This document shows, one piece after another, positions 30,688 to 39,809 of a stretch of 64,000 nucleotides of DNA. The position numbers were made by a program, and so were the translations under genes. The DNA lies in NCBI GenBank assembly GCA_017305555.1, contig JAFKKM010000031.1:1-64000 (forward strand), in the 5' to 3' direction. The notes under the pieces are model-generated. The model had not been told where the DNA came from. It made no database searches and was given only the letters and a program-made list of their open reading frames with translations. The stretch comes from Hyphomicrobiales bacterium. GTDB lineage: Bacteria; Pseudomonadota; Alphaproteobacteria; Rhizobiales; Xanthobacteraceae. Position 1 is the stretch's first letter. The number at the start of each line of letters is the position of its first letter.

Positions 30688-31397
30688 GCGTATTGCTGAG
30701 TGTTCACGACCTGCGCGCCTATTACGGCCAGGTGCAGGCGCTTCACGGCCTGTCGTTCGATCTCAACGAAGGCAGCATGACCACGCTGCTCGGCGCCAAC
30801 GGCGCTGGCAAGACCACCACCTTGCGCGCGATCTGCAACATGGTGCGCTCGACCGGCCCGATCCAGTTCGAGGGCAAGCCGCTCAACGGCAAGTCGACCG
30901 AGAACATCGTGCGTCTCGGCATCGCCCATGTCCCGCAAGGCCGTGGCACCTTCACCACGCTGACGGTGGAGGAAAACCTTCAGCTCGGCGCCATCAGCCG
31001 CAAGGACACGAAGGCGATCACCGACGACATCGAGCGGATGTACGCGCACTTCCCGGTGCTCAAGCAACGGCACACGCAGCAGGCCGGCACCCTGTCGGGC
31101 GGTGAGCAGCAGATGCTCGCGGTGGCGCGCGCCCTGATGCTGCGGCCGCGGCTGATGCTGCTCGACGAGCCCTCGTTCGGCCTCGCGCCGCTGATCGTAC
31201 GCGACCTGTTCAACATCCTCGGCAAGATCAATCGCGAGGACAAGGTCTCGATCCTGGTGGTGGAGCAGAACGCGCAGCTCGCCCTCGAGATCGCGGACAA
31301 GGCTTACGTCATTGAAACCGGTCGGATCGTCATGTCGGGCAACGCGAAGGAAATCGCGAACGACGAGTCGGTACGCAAATCCTATCTCGGTTACTGA
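30684..31397 (+). CDS. livF: branched-chain-type ABC transporter ATPase, LivF-like
   Basis: 237 residues. Walker A GANGAGKTTT, Q-loop VPQGRGTFTTLTVEENL, signature LSGGEQQMLAVARALM, Walker B LMLLDEPSFGLAP and VVEQNAQLALEIAD after it, all as in LivF. Pairs with the LivG-like protein to power the permease encoded next. ATGA overlap with the preceding gene, eleven bases to the next. Confidence 0.92.
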   Translation: MSVLLSVHDLRAYYGQVQALHGLSFDLNEGSMTTLLGANGAGKTTTLRAICNMVRSTGPIQFEGKPLNGKSTENIVRLGIAHVPQGRGTFTTLTVEENLQLGAISRKDTKAITDDIERMYAHFPVLKQRHTQQAGTLSGGEQQMLAVARALMLRPRLMLLDEPSFGLAPLIVRDLFNILGKINREDKVSILVVEQNAQLALEIADKAYVIETGRIVMSGNAKEIANDESVRKSYLGY

Positions 31398-31408
31398 GGA
31401 GACCGGCC

Positions 31409-32287
31409 ATGGAGCTTTTTATCAATCAAGTCCTGGCTGGCATCGCCACGGGCGCGATCTACGCCTGTATGGCGCTGGCTATCGTCATGATCTTTCAGGC
31501 GATCGACCATCTGAACTTCGCCCAGGGCGAAATGGCGATGTTCGCCACGTTCATCGCCTGGCAACTGATGCAGTGGGGCGTACCCTACTGGTGGGCCTTT
31601 CTGCTGACGTTGATCATCTCGTTCGCGGGCGGCGTCATCATCGAACGCCTGCTGTTCAAGCCGTTGGCCAAGGCACCGGTGCTCACCAACGTCGCCGGCT
31701 TCATCGCGCTGTTCGCCATCGTCAACAGCGTCGCCGGCCTGATCTGGGACTTCACCATCAAGCAGTTCCCGACGCCGTTCGGCTCCTCGCCGTTCCTCGG
31801 CAGCCAGCTCATCTCGACCCACCAGGTCGGCATGATCGGCGTGACGCTGGGGCTGCTGATCGCGCTGTTCGTGTTCTTCCGCTTCACGCGGATCGGACTT
31901 GCGATGCGGGCGGCGGCGGCGATGCCTGAATCGGCGCGTCTGGTCGGCATCAACACCGGCTGGATGGTTGCGCTCGGCTGGGGCATGGCGTCCGCCATCG
32001 GCGCCATCGCCGGCATCCTGATCGCACCGGTGGTGTTCCTCGAACCGAACATGATGGGCGGCGTGCTGATCTACGGATTTGCCGCGGCTGTGCTCGGCGG
32101 CCTCACCAGCCCACTCGGCGCCGTGCTCGGCGGCTTCCTGGTCGGCGTCTTCGAGAACCTCGTCGGCACCTATGTCCCGGGCGTCGGCAACGAATTGAAG
32201 CTGCCGATCGCGCTGGCGCTGATCGTCATCGTTCTGGTTGTCAAACCGACCGGCCTGATGGGCCACACCGTCGTAAAGCGAGTTTGA
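31409..32287 (+). CDS. livH: branched-chain-type ABC permease, LivH-like
   Basis: 292 residues with about eight membrane helices. Conserved GIATGAIYACMALAIVMIF and DHLNFAQGEMAMFATF near the N-terminus and GLAMRAAAAMPESARLVGIN, the EAA-like coupling loop, in the second half. Inner-membrane half of the translocation path. The start has GAGGAGA a few bases upstream. Third gene of the operon. Confidence 0.92.
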   Translation: MELFINQVLAGIATGAIYACMALAIVMIFQAIDHLNFAQGEMAMFATFIAWQLMQWGVPYWWAFLLTLIISFAGGVIIERLLFKPLAKAPVLTNVAGFIALFAIVNSVAGLIWDFTIKQFPTPFGSSPFLGSQLISTHQVGMIGVTLGLLIALFVFFRFTRIGLAMRAAAAMPESARLVGINTGWMVALGWGMASAIGAIAGILIAPVVFLEPNMMGGVLIYGFAAAVLGGLTSPLGAVLGGFLVGVFENLVGTYVPGVGNELKLPIALALIVIVLVVKPTGLMGHTVVKRV

Positions 32288-32289
32288 TC

Positions 32290-33312
32290 ATGAGCACCAT
32301 TCAAGAATCCGCTGCCGAAACTCAAGCCGCGACTGTCGACGCACCGCCCAAGAAGGCCATGGGACTGGGCCGCACGGCATCATGGGTGATGTTGATCATC
32401 CTGCTCATCCTGCCGCTGTTTGTCAGGAACTTCGTGATCTTCCAGGTGACGATGCTCCTGATCTACGGCATCGCCGTGCTCGCGCTCAACATCCTCACCG
32501 GCGGCAGCGGCCAGTTCTCGCTCGGCCAGAGCGCGTTCTATGCCATCGGTGCCTATACCGCCGCGATCCTGATCGAACACGGCAACGTCAACTACGTCCT
32601 GACGCTGCCCGCCGCCGGCATCATCTGTTTCATTGTCGGCTTCCTGTTCGGACTCCCGGCGCTGCGGCTGTCCGGCATCTACCTGGCGCTGGCGACCTTC
32701 GCTCTCGCCGTAGCGATGCCGCAACTGTTGAAGCTCGGCGTGATCGAGCATTGGACCGGCGGCGTCCAGGGCCTGGTGGTGACCAAGCCCGATGCGCCGT
32801 TCGGCCTGCCGATGTCGCAGGACATGTGGCTGTACTACTTCACGCTGGTGGTCTCGATCGCGATCTATATCGCCTCGGTCAACCTGCTGAAGTCGCGTTC
32901 CGGACGCGCGATGATGGCGATCCGCGACAATGAGATCGCCGCCTCCGCCATGGGCGTCGATCTCTCGATCTACAAGACGCTGGCGTTCGGCGTCTCGGCC
33001 GGCATCACCGGCGTCGCCGGTGCGCTCGGCGCCATCGCGGTGCAGTTCGTCGCACCGGACAGCTACACCTTCCAGCTCGCCATCGCGCTGTTCCTCGGCA
33101 TGGTGGTCGGCGGTGTCGGCTGGCTGCCGGGCTCGCTCGTGGGGGCAGCCTTCATCGTGTTCGTTCCCAACATCGCCGAAGAAATTTCGAAGGGGCTCTC
33201 CGGCGCCTTCTTCGGCGTGCTGCTGTTCGCTGTCATCTACCTGGTGCCGCACGGCGCCCGGCAGGCCGCGATCTTTGCCGAAAACCTGTTCAACAAACTC
33301 AGAAGGAGCTAA
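32290..33312 (+). CDS. livM: branched-chain-type ABC permease, LivM-like
   Basis: 340 residues with about ten membrane helices. LNILTGGSGQFSLGQSAFYAIGAYTAA is the LivM signature; the coupling loop is SRSGRAMMAIRDNEIAASAMGVD. A TTG at 32284 overlapping the livH stop is in frame, but the ATG at 32290 gives a better N-terminus. The first binding-protein gene starts seven bases after its stop, so the set is one operon. Confidence 0.92.
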   Translation: MSTIQESAAETQAATVDAPPKKAMGLGRTASWVMLIILLILPLFVRNFVIFQVTMLLIYGIAVLALNILTGGSGQFSLGQSAFYAIGAYTAAILIEHGNVNYVLTLPAAGIICFIVGFLFGLPALRLSGIYLALATFALAVAMPQLLKLGVIEHWTGGVQGLVVTKPDAPFGLPMSQDMWLYYFTLVVSIAIYIASVNLLKSRSGRAMMAIRDNEIAASAMGVDLSIYKTLAFGVSAGITGVAGALGAIAVQFVAPDSYTFQLAIALFLGMVVGGVGWLPGSLVGAAFIVFVPNIAEEISKGLSGAFFGVLLFAVIYLVPHGARQAAIFAENLFNKLRRS

Positions 33313-33319
33313 GCGGGTA

Positions 33320-34552
33320 ATGAACTTCCAACAAAAATTAAGAATCGCCACGTTCTCAACGGCGATCATGGCCTTTGCTGCAACCGGGGGCAGCGCTCTC
33401 GCCCAGAAGAAATACGACACGGGTGCGAGCGACGCGGAGATCAAGATCGGCAACATCATGCCGTATAGTGGTCCCGCGTCCGCCTACGGCATCATCGGCA
33501 AGACCGAAGCGGCCTATTTCCAGATGATCAACGACAAGGGCGGCATCAACGGGCGCAAGGTGAACTTCATCACCTACGACGACGCCTACAGCCCGCCCAA
33601 GGCGGTCGAGCACACCCGCAAGCTGGTCGAGAGCGACGAGGTCCTGCTGGTGTTCAACCCGCTGGGCACGCCGTCCAACACCGCGATCCAGAAGTATCTG
33701 AACGCCAAGAAGGTGCCGCAACTGTTCGTCGCTACCGGCGCGGCGAAGTGGAACGATCCGACGCACTTCCCCTGGACCATGGGCTGGCAGCCCAACTACC
33801 AGGACGAAGCGCGGATCTATGCCAAGTACCTGCTGAAGGAGAAGCCCGACGCCAAGGTCGCGGTGCTGTACCAGAACGACGACTTCGGCAAGGACTACGT
33901 CAAGGGCTTCAAGGAAGGCCTCGGCGACAAGGCGAAGTCGATGATCGTCATCGAGGAGAGCTATGAGGTCTCCGAGCCGACGATCGACTCGCACATCGTC
34001 AAGATCAAAGCCTCGGGCGCCGATACGCTGATGGACTTCACCACGCCGAAGTTCGCCGCGCAGACCATCAAGAAGAACGGCGAACTGAACTGGAAGCCGC
34101 TGCACATCGTCACCAACGTCAGCATCTCGGTCGGCGCGGTGATGAAGCCCGCTGGCTTCGAACATGGCCAAGGCGTGCTGTCGGCGGCTTACCTCAAGGA
34201 CGGTGCTGACCCTCAGTGGAACGACGACGAAGGCATGAAGAAGTGGATCGCCTTCGTCGACAAGTACATGCCGGGCGCCAACAAAGCCGATAGCGGCCTC
34301 GTCTACGGCTACGGTGCGGCCCAGACCCTGCACAAGGTGCTGGAGATGGCCGGCGACAACCTCACGCGTGCGAACGTGATGAAGCAGGCCGCAAGCCTGA
34401 AGGACTTCCAGACCGACGTGGCTCTGCCGGGTGTCAAGATCAACACCAGCGCCACCGACTTCGCCCCGATCCAGCAAGTGCGAATGATGCGCTTCAAGGG
34501 CGAGAAGTGGGAGTTGTTCGGCGACATCATCAGCAGCGACGGCAGCCACTGA
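33320..34552 (+). CDS. periplasmic binding protein of Liv-type transporter, paralogue 1
   Basis: 410 residues. Signal peptide to ALA-QKK (about residue 27), then a type 1 periplasmic binding fold (Peripla_BP_6): IKIGNIMPYSGPASAYGIIGKTEAAYF, INGRKVNFITYDDAYSPPKAVEHTRKL, and PQLFVATGAAKWNDP, resembling LivJ/AmiC-like receptors. It is the binding protein of the operon upstream (seven-base gap). Two further paralogues follow with almost the same mature N-terminus. A terminator at 34585 closes the transcript. Ligand unknown; closeness to pim genes suggests a dicarboxylic or related acid. Confidence 0.9.
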   Translation: MNFQQKLRIATFSTAIMAFAATGGSALAQKKYDTGASDAEIKIGNIMPYSGPASAYGIIGKTEAAYFQMINDKGGINGRKVNFITYDDAYSPPKAVEHTRKLVESDEVLLVFNPLGTPSNTAIQKYLNAKKVPQLFVATGAAKWNDPTHFPWTMGWQPNYQDEARIYAKYLLKEKPDAKVAVLYQNDDFGKDYVKGFKEGLGDKAKSMIVIEESYEVSEPTIDSHIVKIKASGADTLMDFTTPKFAAQTIKKNGELNWKPLHIVTNVSISVGAVMKPAGFEHGQGVLSAAYLKDGADPQWNDDEGMKKWIAFVDKYMPGANKADSGLVYGYGAAQTLHKVLEMAGDNLTRANVMKQAASLKDFQTDVALPGVKINTSATDFAPIQQVRMMRFKGEKWELFGDIISSDGSH

Positions 34553-34584
34553 TCGGGCGCAACCGTACTGTTCAAGCATGACCC

Positions 34585-34621
34585 GCGGCCTCGCCCCTCC
34601 CCGGGGCGGGGCCGCCTTTCT
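34585..34621 (+). terminator. terminator after binding-protein paralogue 1
   Basis: GCGGCCTCGCCCC and GGGGCGGGGCCGC pair over 13 bp (one T-G) around TCCCC, followed by CTTTCTTTG. Confidence 0.8.
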
Positions 34622-34648
34622 TTGAAAAATTCAAACCACGAGGACACC

Positions 34649-35878
34649 ATGTCGAGACGACTATCGTTTGCCACCTCCACATTCGCCGCCGCGACGCTTG
34701 CGCTTGCCATGTCCGGCGGACATGCATTGGCGCAGAAGAAATACGATACCGGCGCCACCGACACCGAAATCAAGATCGGCAACATCGTGCCCTATAGCGG
34801 CCCCGCCTCCGCCTATGGCGTGGTCGGCAAGGCCATGGGTGCCGTGTTCCACCGCGTCAACGACGCGGGCGGCATCAACGGCCGCAAGATCAACTTCATT
34901 TCCTACGACGACGCCTACAGCCCGCCTAAGGCGGTCGAACAGGTGCGCAAGCTGGTCGAGAGCGACGAGGTGCTGCTGGCCTTCGGCGTGCTGGGCACCC
35001 CCTCCAACTCGGCGATCCAGAAATACCTCAACGCCAAGAAGGTGCCGCAGCTTTTCCTCGCCACCGGCGCGACCAAGTGGAACGATCCGAAGCACTTCCC
35101 CTGGACCATGGGCTGGCTGCCGAGCTACCAGGCCGAAGGCAATATCTACGCCAAGTATCTGTTGAAGGATCATCCCGGCAAGAAGATCGCGATCCTCTAC
35201 CAGAACGACGACTTTGGCAAAGACTACCTGAAGGGCATCAAGGACGGCCTCGGCGACAAGGCCTCGAATATCGTCATCGAGGAAAGCTATGAGCTGTCCG
35301 AACCGACCATCGACACCCACATCGTCAAGATGAAGGCGAAGAATCCCGACGTGATGGTCTACTTCACCACGCCGAAGTTCGGCGCGCAGGCGCTGAAGAA
35401 GGTCGGCGAACTGGCCTGGAAGCCGGTGCAGATCATCGCCAACGTCAGCGCCTCGACCGCAACGGTGATGAAGCCCGCCGGCTTCGAGAACGCGCAGGGC
35501 GTGATTTCCGCCGCCTACGCCAAGGATGCCAGCGACCCACAGTGGAAGGACGACGCCGGCATGAAGGACTTCGACAGCCTGCTGGCGAAGTACCTGCCCG
35601 ACACCAACCGCGTCGATAGTTCGGCGATGACCGGCTACAACATGGCGCTGACCATGGTGGCCCTGCTCAAGAATTGCGGCGACGACCTGACCCGCGCCAA
35701 CATCATGAAGCAGGCGGCGAATTTCAAAGATCTCGAAATCGCCGGCCTGCTGCCGGGCATCAAGATCAACACCAGCCCGACGGACTTCGCACCCATCAGC
35801 CAGTTGCAGTTGATGCGGTTCGACAACGGCCGCTGGCAACTGTTCGGCGACGTCATCAGCAGCGACGCCGGCAAATGA
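34649..35878 (+). CDS. periplasmic binding protein, paralogue 2
   Basis: 409 residues with a signal peptide ending ALA-QKK (near residue 28). Same fold and long shared stretches with its neighbours (KYDTGATDTEIKIGNIVPYS, DDAYSPPKAVEQVRKLVESD). Differences cluster where a ligand would sit: AMGAVFHRVNDAGG in place of TEAAYFQMINDKGG, and LAFGVLGTPSNSA in place of LVFNPLGTPSNTA, suggesting a changed ligand range. ATG at 34649 has GAGGA seven bases upstream. It lies between two terminators, so it may have its own promoter, though read-through is possible. Confidence 0.9.
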   Translation: MSRRLSFATSTFAAATLALAMSGGHALAQKKYDTGATDTEIKIGNIVPYSGPASAYGVVGKAMGAVFHRVNDAGGINGRKINFISYDDAYSPPKAVEQVRKLVESDEVLLAFGVLGTPSNSAIQKYLNAKKVPQLFLATGATKWNDPKHFPWTMGWLPSYQAEGNIYAKYLLKDHPGKKIAILYQNDDFGKDYLKGIKDGLGDKASNIVIEESYELSEPTIDTHIVKMKAKNPDVMVYFTTPKFGAQALKKVGELAWKPVQIIANVSASTATVMKPAGFENAQGVISAAYAKDASDPQWKDDAGMKDFDSLLAKYLPDTNRVDSSAMTGYNMALTMVALLKNCGDDLTRANIMKQAANFKDLEIAGLLPGIKINTSPTDFAPISQLQLMRFDNGRWQLFGDVISSDAGK

Positions 35879-35907
35879 TCTGACCGTCTTCCTATCGCGC
35901 CTGCCGC

Positions 35908-35941
35908 GGCCTCGCTCCTTCGGAGCGGGGCCGTTTCTTTT
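35908..35941 (+). terminator. terminator after binding-protein paralogue 2
   Basis: GGCCTCGCTCC and GGAGCGGGGCC form an 11-bp stem (one T-G) around TTC, followed by GTTTCTTTT. Confidence 0.85.
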
Positions 35942-36094
35942 GCGATGCCGCAAACGGCTTCGTGACTGCACATCGCGGCGCACACACGGGATTTCCTGTT
36001 GCCGAACTCCGCGTGGGAGCGTTGAATATCGGCGAGGCCAACGCGCCTCCAATAATAAAACACGACACATCAACACCACAGAGGGAGGCTCGAC

Positions 36095-37324
36095 ATGCCC
36101 GTTCTTAAACGGCCGGCGGCGGCGTTTTCGGCTGCCTTGATTGTTCTTGCGACCGCCAGCAGCGCCGCGTTCGCACAGAAGAAATACGACACCGGCGCAA
36201 GCGATACCGAAATCAAGATCGGCAACATCATGCCCTACAGCGGACCGGCTTCCGCCTACGGCGTAATCGGCAAGACCGAAGCCGCTTACTTCAAGATGAT
36301 CAACGAGCAGGGCGGCATCAACGGCCGCAAGATCAACTTCATCTCCTACGACGACGCCTATAGCCCGCCGAAGACCGTCGAGCAGGCGCGCAAGCTGGTG
36401 GAAAGCGACGAGGTGCTTTTCATCTTCAATTCACTGGGGACGCCGCCGAACTCGGCGATCCACAAATACATGAACGCCAAGAAGGTGCCGCAACTGTTCG
36501 TCGCGACCGGCGCGACCAAGTGGAACGATCCGAAGGACTTTCCGTGGACCATGGGCTGGCAGCCAAGCTACCAGAGCGAAACCCGGATCTACGCCAAGTA
36601 CATCCTGCAACACATGCCGAAAGCCAAGATCGCCGTGCTGTATCAGAACGACGACTACGGCAAGGACTACCTGAAGGGACTGCTCGACGGCCTCGGCGCC
36701 AAGGCGAAGACCATGATCATCGCCCAGGACAGCTATGAGCTTTCCGAGCCGACGATCGATTCCCATATCGTCAAGCTGAAGGCGTCCGGCGCCGATGTGT
36801 TCATGAACATCACCACGCCGAAATTCGCCGCGCAGGCAATCAAGAAGATGGCGGAGATAGGCTGGAAGCCGACGCACTTCCTCAACAACGTCAGCGCCTC
36901 GATCGGCAGCGTCATCAAGCCGGCCGGCTACGAGAACTCGCAGGACATCATCTCCGCCACCTACCTGATGGATGCCGCCGATCCGCAATGGAAGGACAAC
37001 GCGGGCATGAAGTCGTTCGACGATTTCCTCGCCAAGCAGTTCCCGGAAGGCAACCGGCTCGATGGCGGCGTCATGGTCGGCTACAACGTCGCCCAGACCA
37101 TGGTGCAGGTGCTCAAGCAGTGCGGCGACAACCTGACCCGCGCCAACGTGATGAAGCAGGCGGCGAGCCTGAAGGGTTACAGTTCGACCAATCTCCTGCC
37201 GGGCATCAAGATCAACACCAGCGCCACCGATTTCGCGCCGATCGAGCAGTTGCAGCTCATGCGATTCAAGGGCCAGCAATGGGTGCTGTTCGGCGATATT
37301 ATCAGCGGCGAGGTCGGCGGATAG
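36095..37324 (+). CDS. periplasmic binding protein, paralogue 3
   Basis: 409 residues, signal peptide ending AFA-QKK (about residue 28). Closest in pattern to paralogue 1 (IMPYSGPASAYGVIGKTEAA, KMINEQGGINGRKINFI), but with LFIFNSLGTPPNSAIHKYMN and a C-terminal SLKGYSSTNLLPG variant. A strong ribosome site GAGGGAGG lies nine bases before the ATG. The 216-base upstream gap after a terminator should hold a private promoter. A weak terminator follows 200 bases downstream. Confidence 0.9.
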   Translation: MPVLKRPAAAFSAALIVLATASSAAFAQKKYDTGASDTEIKIGNIMPYSGPASAYGVIGKTEAAYFKMINEQGGINGRKINFISYDDAYSPPKTVEQARKLVESDEVLFIFNSLGTPPNSAIHKYMNAKKVPQLFVATGATKWNDPKDFPWTMGWQPSYQSETRIYAKYILQHMPKAKIAVLYQNDDYGKDYLKGLLDGLGAKAKTMIIAQDSYELSEPTIDSHIVKLKASGADVFMNITTPKFAAQAIKKMAEIGWKPTHFLNNVSASIGSVIKPAGYENSQDIISATYLMDAADPQWKDNAGMKSFDDFLAKQFPEGNRLDGGVMVGYNVAQTMVQVLKQCGDNLTRANVMKQAASLKGYSSTNLLPGIKINTSATDFAPIEQLQLMRFKGQQWVLFGDIISGEVGG

Positions 37325-37355
37325 AACGGTTTCGTTTAGATGGAATCAGCAACGC

Positions 37356-37443
37356 GTCATGGCCGGGCTTGTCCCGGCCATCCACGTCTTTGCCTTGCGA
37401 GGACTTCAAGACGTGGATGCCCGGCACAAGGCCGGGCATGACG
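37356..37443. repeat. palindromic intergenic repeat (type B)
   Basis: GTCATGGCCGGGCTTGTCCCGGCCATCCACGTC faces GACGTGGATGCCCGGCACAAGGCCGGGCATGAC, able to form one long cruciform or mRNA hairpin. Confidence 0.88.
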
Positions 37444-37524
37444 GACTTGGATGCTTCCGTCAAAATGAAACGCTCTAATGAAATGCGGATAGGTGAACCA
37501 CTTTAACCTCCCCGCCAAAATCGG

Positions 37525-37553
37525 AACCCCTCGCACCGCGAGGGTTTTCTTTT
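37525..37553 (+). terminator. intrinsic terminator before the glycerate kinase gene
   Basis: AACCCCTCGC and GCGAGGGTT pair with one bulged C around ACC and are followed by TTCTTTT. It lies 200 bases after the third binding-protein gene and 60 bases before the next gene. Confidence 0.75.
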
Positions 37554-37613
37554 AGCGCGATCGGATGGATAACCGGTGACCCGTCCTGACCTGTTCAGCG
37601 AGCCCGCAGTGCC

Positions 37614-38894
37614 ATGACCGATCGACGCGCCCTCCTCCGTTCCATCTTCGATGCCGCCGTCGCCGCCGCGCATCCGGATTCGATCCTGGCCCGGCATCTG
37701 CCACCGCCTCCGAAGGGCCGCGTGATCGTGCTCGCCGCTGGCAAGGGCGCCGCCGCGATGGCCGCCGCCGCCGAGCGGCATTACCTCGACGACAAGGGCC
37801 TCGCGCCCGAGCGCCTGACCGGCATCGCCACCACGCGGCACGGTCATGCCGTGCCGACCCGCCGCGTCAAGGTGATCGAGGCCGGCCATCCGGTGCCGGA
37901 CGAAGCCGGCCTCAAGGCCGCGGACGAGACGCTGGCGCTGGCCGCCACCGCCACCGCCGACGATCTGTTGCTGGTGCTGATTTCCGGCGGCGGCTCCGCC
38001 AACTGGATTGCGCCGACGGATGGCGTGTCGTTCGCGCAGAAGCAGCAGATCAACCGTGCGCTGCTGCGCTCCGGTGCGCCGATCGGCGAGATCAACACCG
38101 TCCGCAAGCATCTGTCGCGGATCAAGGGAGGCCGCCTCGCCGCCGCCGGACACAACGCGCAGATCGTGACGCTGGCGATTTCCGATGTGCCGCGCGACGA
38201 TCCTGCCGCCATCGCATCCGGCCCCACGGTGCCGGACCCGACCACGCTCGCCGACGCCCGCGCCATCGTCGCCCGCTACGATCTTGCGCTCGACGACGCA
38301 GTGCGCCGCGCGCTCGACGATCCGCACAACGAGAGCCGCAAGCCCGGCGACGCCGCATTCGCCCGCGCGCGGTTCGAACTGATCGGCCGACCGAGAGATT
38401 CGCTGGACGCGGCGGTGAAGGTTGCGCGCGATGCCGGCTATGAGGTGATCGATCTCGGTGCCGATCTCGAGGGCGAAGCCCGTGACGTCGCGGCTTTGCA
38501 CGCGGCGATGGCGAGGAAAGCCCGCTCCGAAGGCAAGCGCATCGCTATCGTCTCCGGCGGCGAACTCACCGTTACCGTGCGCGGCAAGGGACGCGGCGGC
38601 CCCAATCAGGAATACGCATTGTCGCTGGCGCAGCACCTTGCCGATATGCAAGGCGTGTCAGCAATCGCCGCGGACACCGACGGCGCCGACGGCGGTGCCG
38701 GCAACGCCACCGATCCGGCCGGCACGACGATCGACGCGCGCACCTTCGCGGCGATGAAAGCGCGCGGGCTCGACCCCGCCGCCTATCTCGCCAACAACGA
38801 CGCCACGACGTTCTTCGAGGCGACCGGCGATCTCCTGATCACCGGCCCGACGCTCACCAACGTCAACGACGTACGGATCATTTTGGTCGATTGA
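37614..38894 (+). CDS. glycerate 2-kinase (MOFRL/TtuD type)
   Basis: 426 residues. N-terminal DUF4147 domain with the glycine-rich VLAAGKGAAAMAAAAE (residues 39-54), LVLISGGGSANWIAPTDGVSF and NTVRKHLSRIKGGRLA, then a C-terminal MOFRL domain (VSGGELTVTVRGKGRGGPNQEYALS, with NDATTFFEATGDLLITGPT). Converts glycerate and ATP to 2-phosphoglycerate, linking glyoxylate, tartrate or serine-cycle carbon to central metabolism. No tartronate semialdehyde genes are adjacent, so the source of its substrate is not shown. Single gene between a terminator and repeats. Confidence 0.93.
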   Translation: MTDRRALLRSIFDAAVAAAHPDSILARHLPPPPKGRVIVLAAGKGAAAMAAAAERHYLDDKGLAPERLTGIATTRHGHAVPTRRVKVIEAGHPVPDEAGLKAADETLALAATATADDLLLVLISGGGSANWIAPTDGVSFAQKQQINRALLRSGAPIGEINTVRKHLSRIKGGRLAAAGHNAQIVTLAISDVPRDDPAAIASGPTVPDPTTLADARAIVARYDLALDDAVRRALDDPHNESRKPGDAAFARARFELIGRPRDSLDAAVKVARDAGYEVIDLGADLEGEARDVAALHAAMARKARSEGKRIAIVSGGELTVTVRGKGRGGPNQEYALSLAQHLADMQGVSAIAADTDGADGGAGNATDPAGTTIDARTFAAMKARGLDPAAYLANNDATTFFEATGDLLITGPTLTNVNDVRIILVD

Positions 38895-38953
38895 TCGAAA
38901 GATGCGATGATCTAAGGTGAGATAAGTTGATGCCGAGTCGCGGGTTAATCAGG

Positions 38954-39028
38954 GTCATTGCCGGGCTTGACCCGGCAATCCATCCTTTCAAAAAAGATGG
39001 ATGCGCGGATCAAGTCCGCGCATGACGA
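38954..39028. repeat. palindromic intergenic repeat (type B)
   Basis: GTCATTGCCGGGCTTGACCCGGCAATCCATC faces GATGGATGCGCGGATCAAGTCCGCGCATGAC. A partial type A unit (CATTGCTTCGCC...TTCGCAATGACG) follows at about 39041-39073. Confidence 0.85.
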
Positions 39029-39107
39029 CAGTGGCACTGCATTGCTTCGCCGCTAACGCTCTTCGCAATGACGGGCGAATGAGTCAGAAACCGAAACGCA
39101 TCTCGCT

Positions 39108-39623
39108 TCAGAAGTCCCGCGCCAGCGTCGCCAGCATCTCCAGTAGCGCGGTGCGGTTGGCGGGGCCTAGCACCTCGTTGAGACGCGCTTCGTGCTTGGT
39201 TGCCACCAGCTTCTTGGCGCGCGCCAGAATGGTGCGGCCGTTGTCGGTCAGCATCAGGATGTGCGAGCGGCGGTCGTTCGCCGAGCGGACCCGGACGCAT
39301 AATTCGCGGCTCTCGAGGCTGTCGAGCATCGCGACAAAATTTGGCCGCAAGATTCCCAGCGTGTTGGCGATCTCGGTTTGGTTGCGGCCGGGATTGCGGT
39401 CAATCAACAGCAGTACCGAGAACTGCGCCGGCGTCAGGTTCAGCGAGGCCACGCAGCGGATAAAGTCATCGAATATCCGAAGTTGCGCCCGCTTGAGCGA
39501 ATAGCCGAGCAGTTCGGACAGTTCGCCCATCTTGATCTGGCTGGCTTCCTCGTGGTCCTCGACCACTTCGCGGGCCTTGCCCGGCTTCGAAGCATTCAGT
39601 TCAGCCGTTCTCGACGCGGTCAT
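39108..39623 (-). CDS. MarR-family transcriptional regulator
   Basis: 171 residues. Winged helix core LTPAQFSVLLLIDRNPGRNQTEIANTLGILRPNFVAMLDSLESRELCVRV with the beta-wing SANDRRSHILMLTDNG, typical of MarR repressors of aromatic or organic acid catabolism. I start at 39623 (MTASRTAEL), dropping an upstream arginine-rich extension; GGAG lies about ten bases upstream. It is divergent from a Liv transporter operon with a palindrome in between, so it most likely represses that operon and itself until a ligand, perhaps an acyl-CoA, binds. Confidence 0.9.
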   Translation of the reverse strand: MTASRTAELNASKPGKAREVVEDHEEASQIKMGELSELLGYSLKRAQLRIFDDFIRCVASLNLTPAQFSVLLLIDRNPGRNQTEIANTLGILRPNFVAMLDSLESRELCVRVRSANDRRSHILMLTDNGRTILARAKKLVATKHEARLNEVLGPANRTALLEMLATLARDF

Positions 39624-39699
39624 CGCTTGCTCGCTCCGGCGGCGCCTTGAACAACCCTTTGGACAACCCGGCGGGATTCGGCGCACTTGAGATTATATT

Positions 39700-39714
39700 C
39701 GATAATCGTTATTG
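39700..39714. promoter_or_regulatory. candidate MarR operator
   Basis: CGATAA-TCG-TTATTG is a 15-base palindrome with one mismatch in an AT-rich island (ATTATATTCGATAATCGTTATTGATCATATC) between the MarR gene and the transporter start. Size and AT-rich form fit MarR-family operators. Confidence 0.55.
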
Positions 39715-39809
39715 ATCATATCAAATAGTCACGGCAGATTTCAACTGCCGCGACCGCTTGCCGGTGGACCGAATCCACGGCAAGGCGGTGCTGGAGGGGG
39801 AGCCCGGCC

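Noticed and set aside
29878-37324. Assignment of the first Liv system to branched-chain amino acids
   Set aside because: Sequence gives only the transporter class; the neighbouring pim genes make organic acids at least as likely, so I did not name the substrate.
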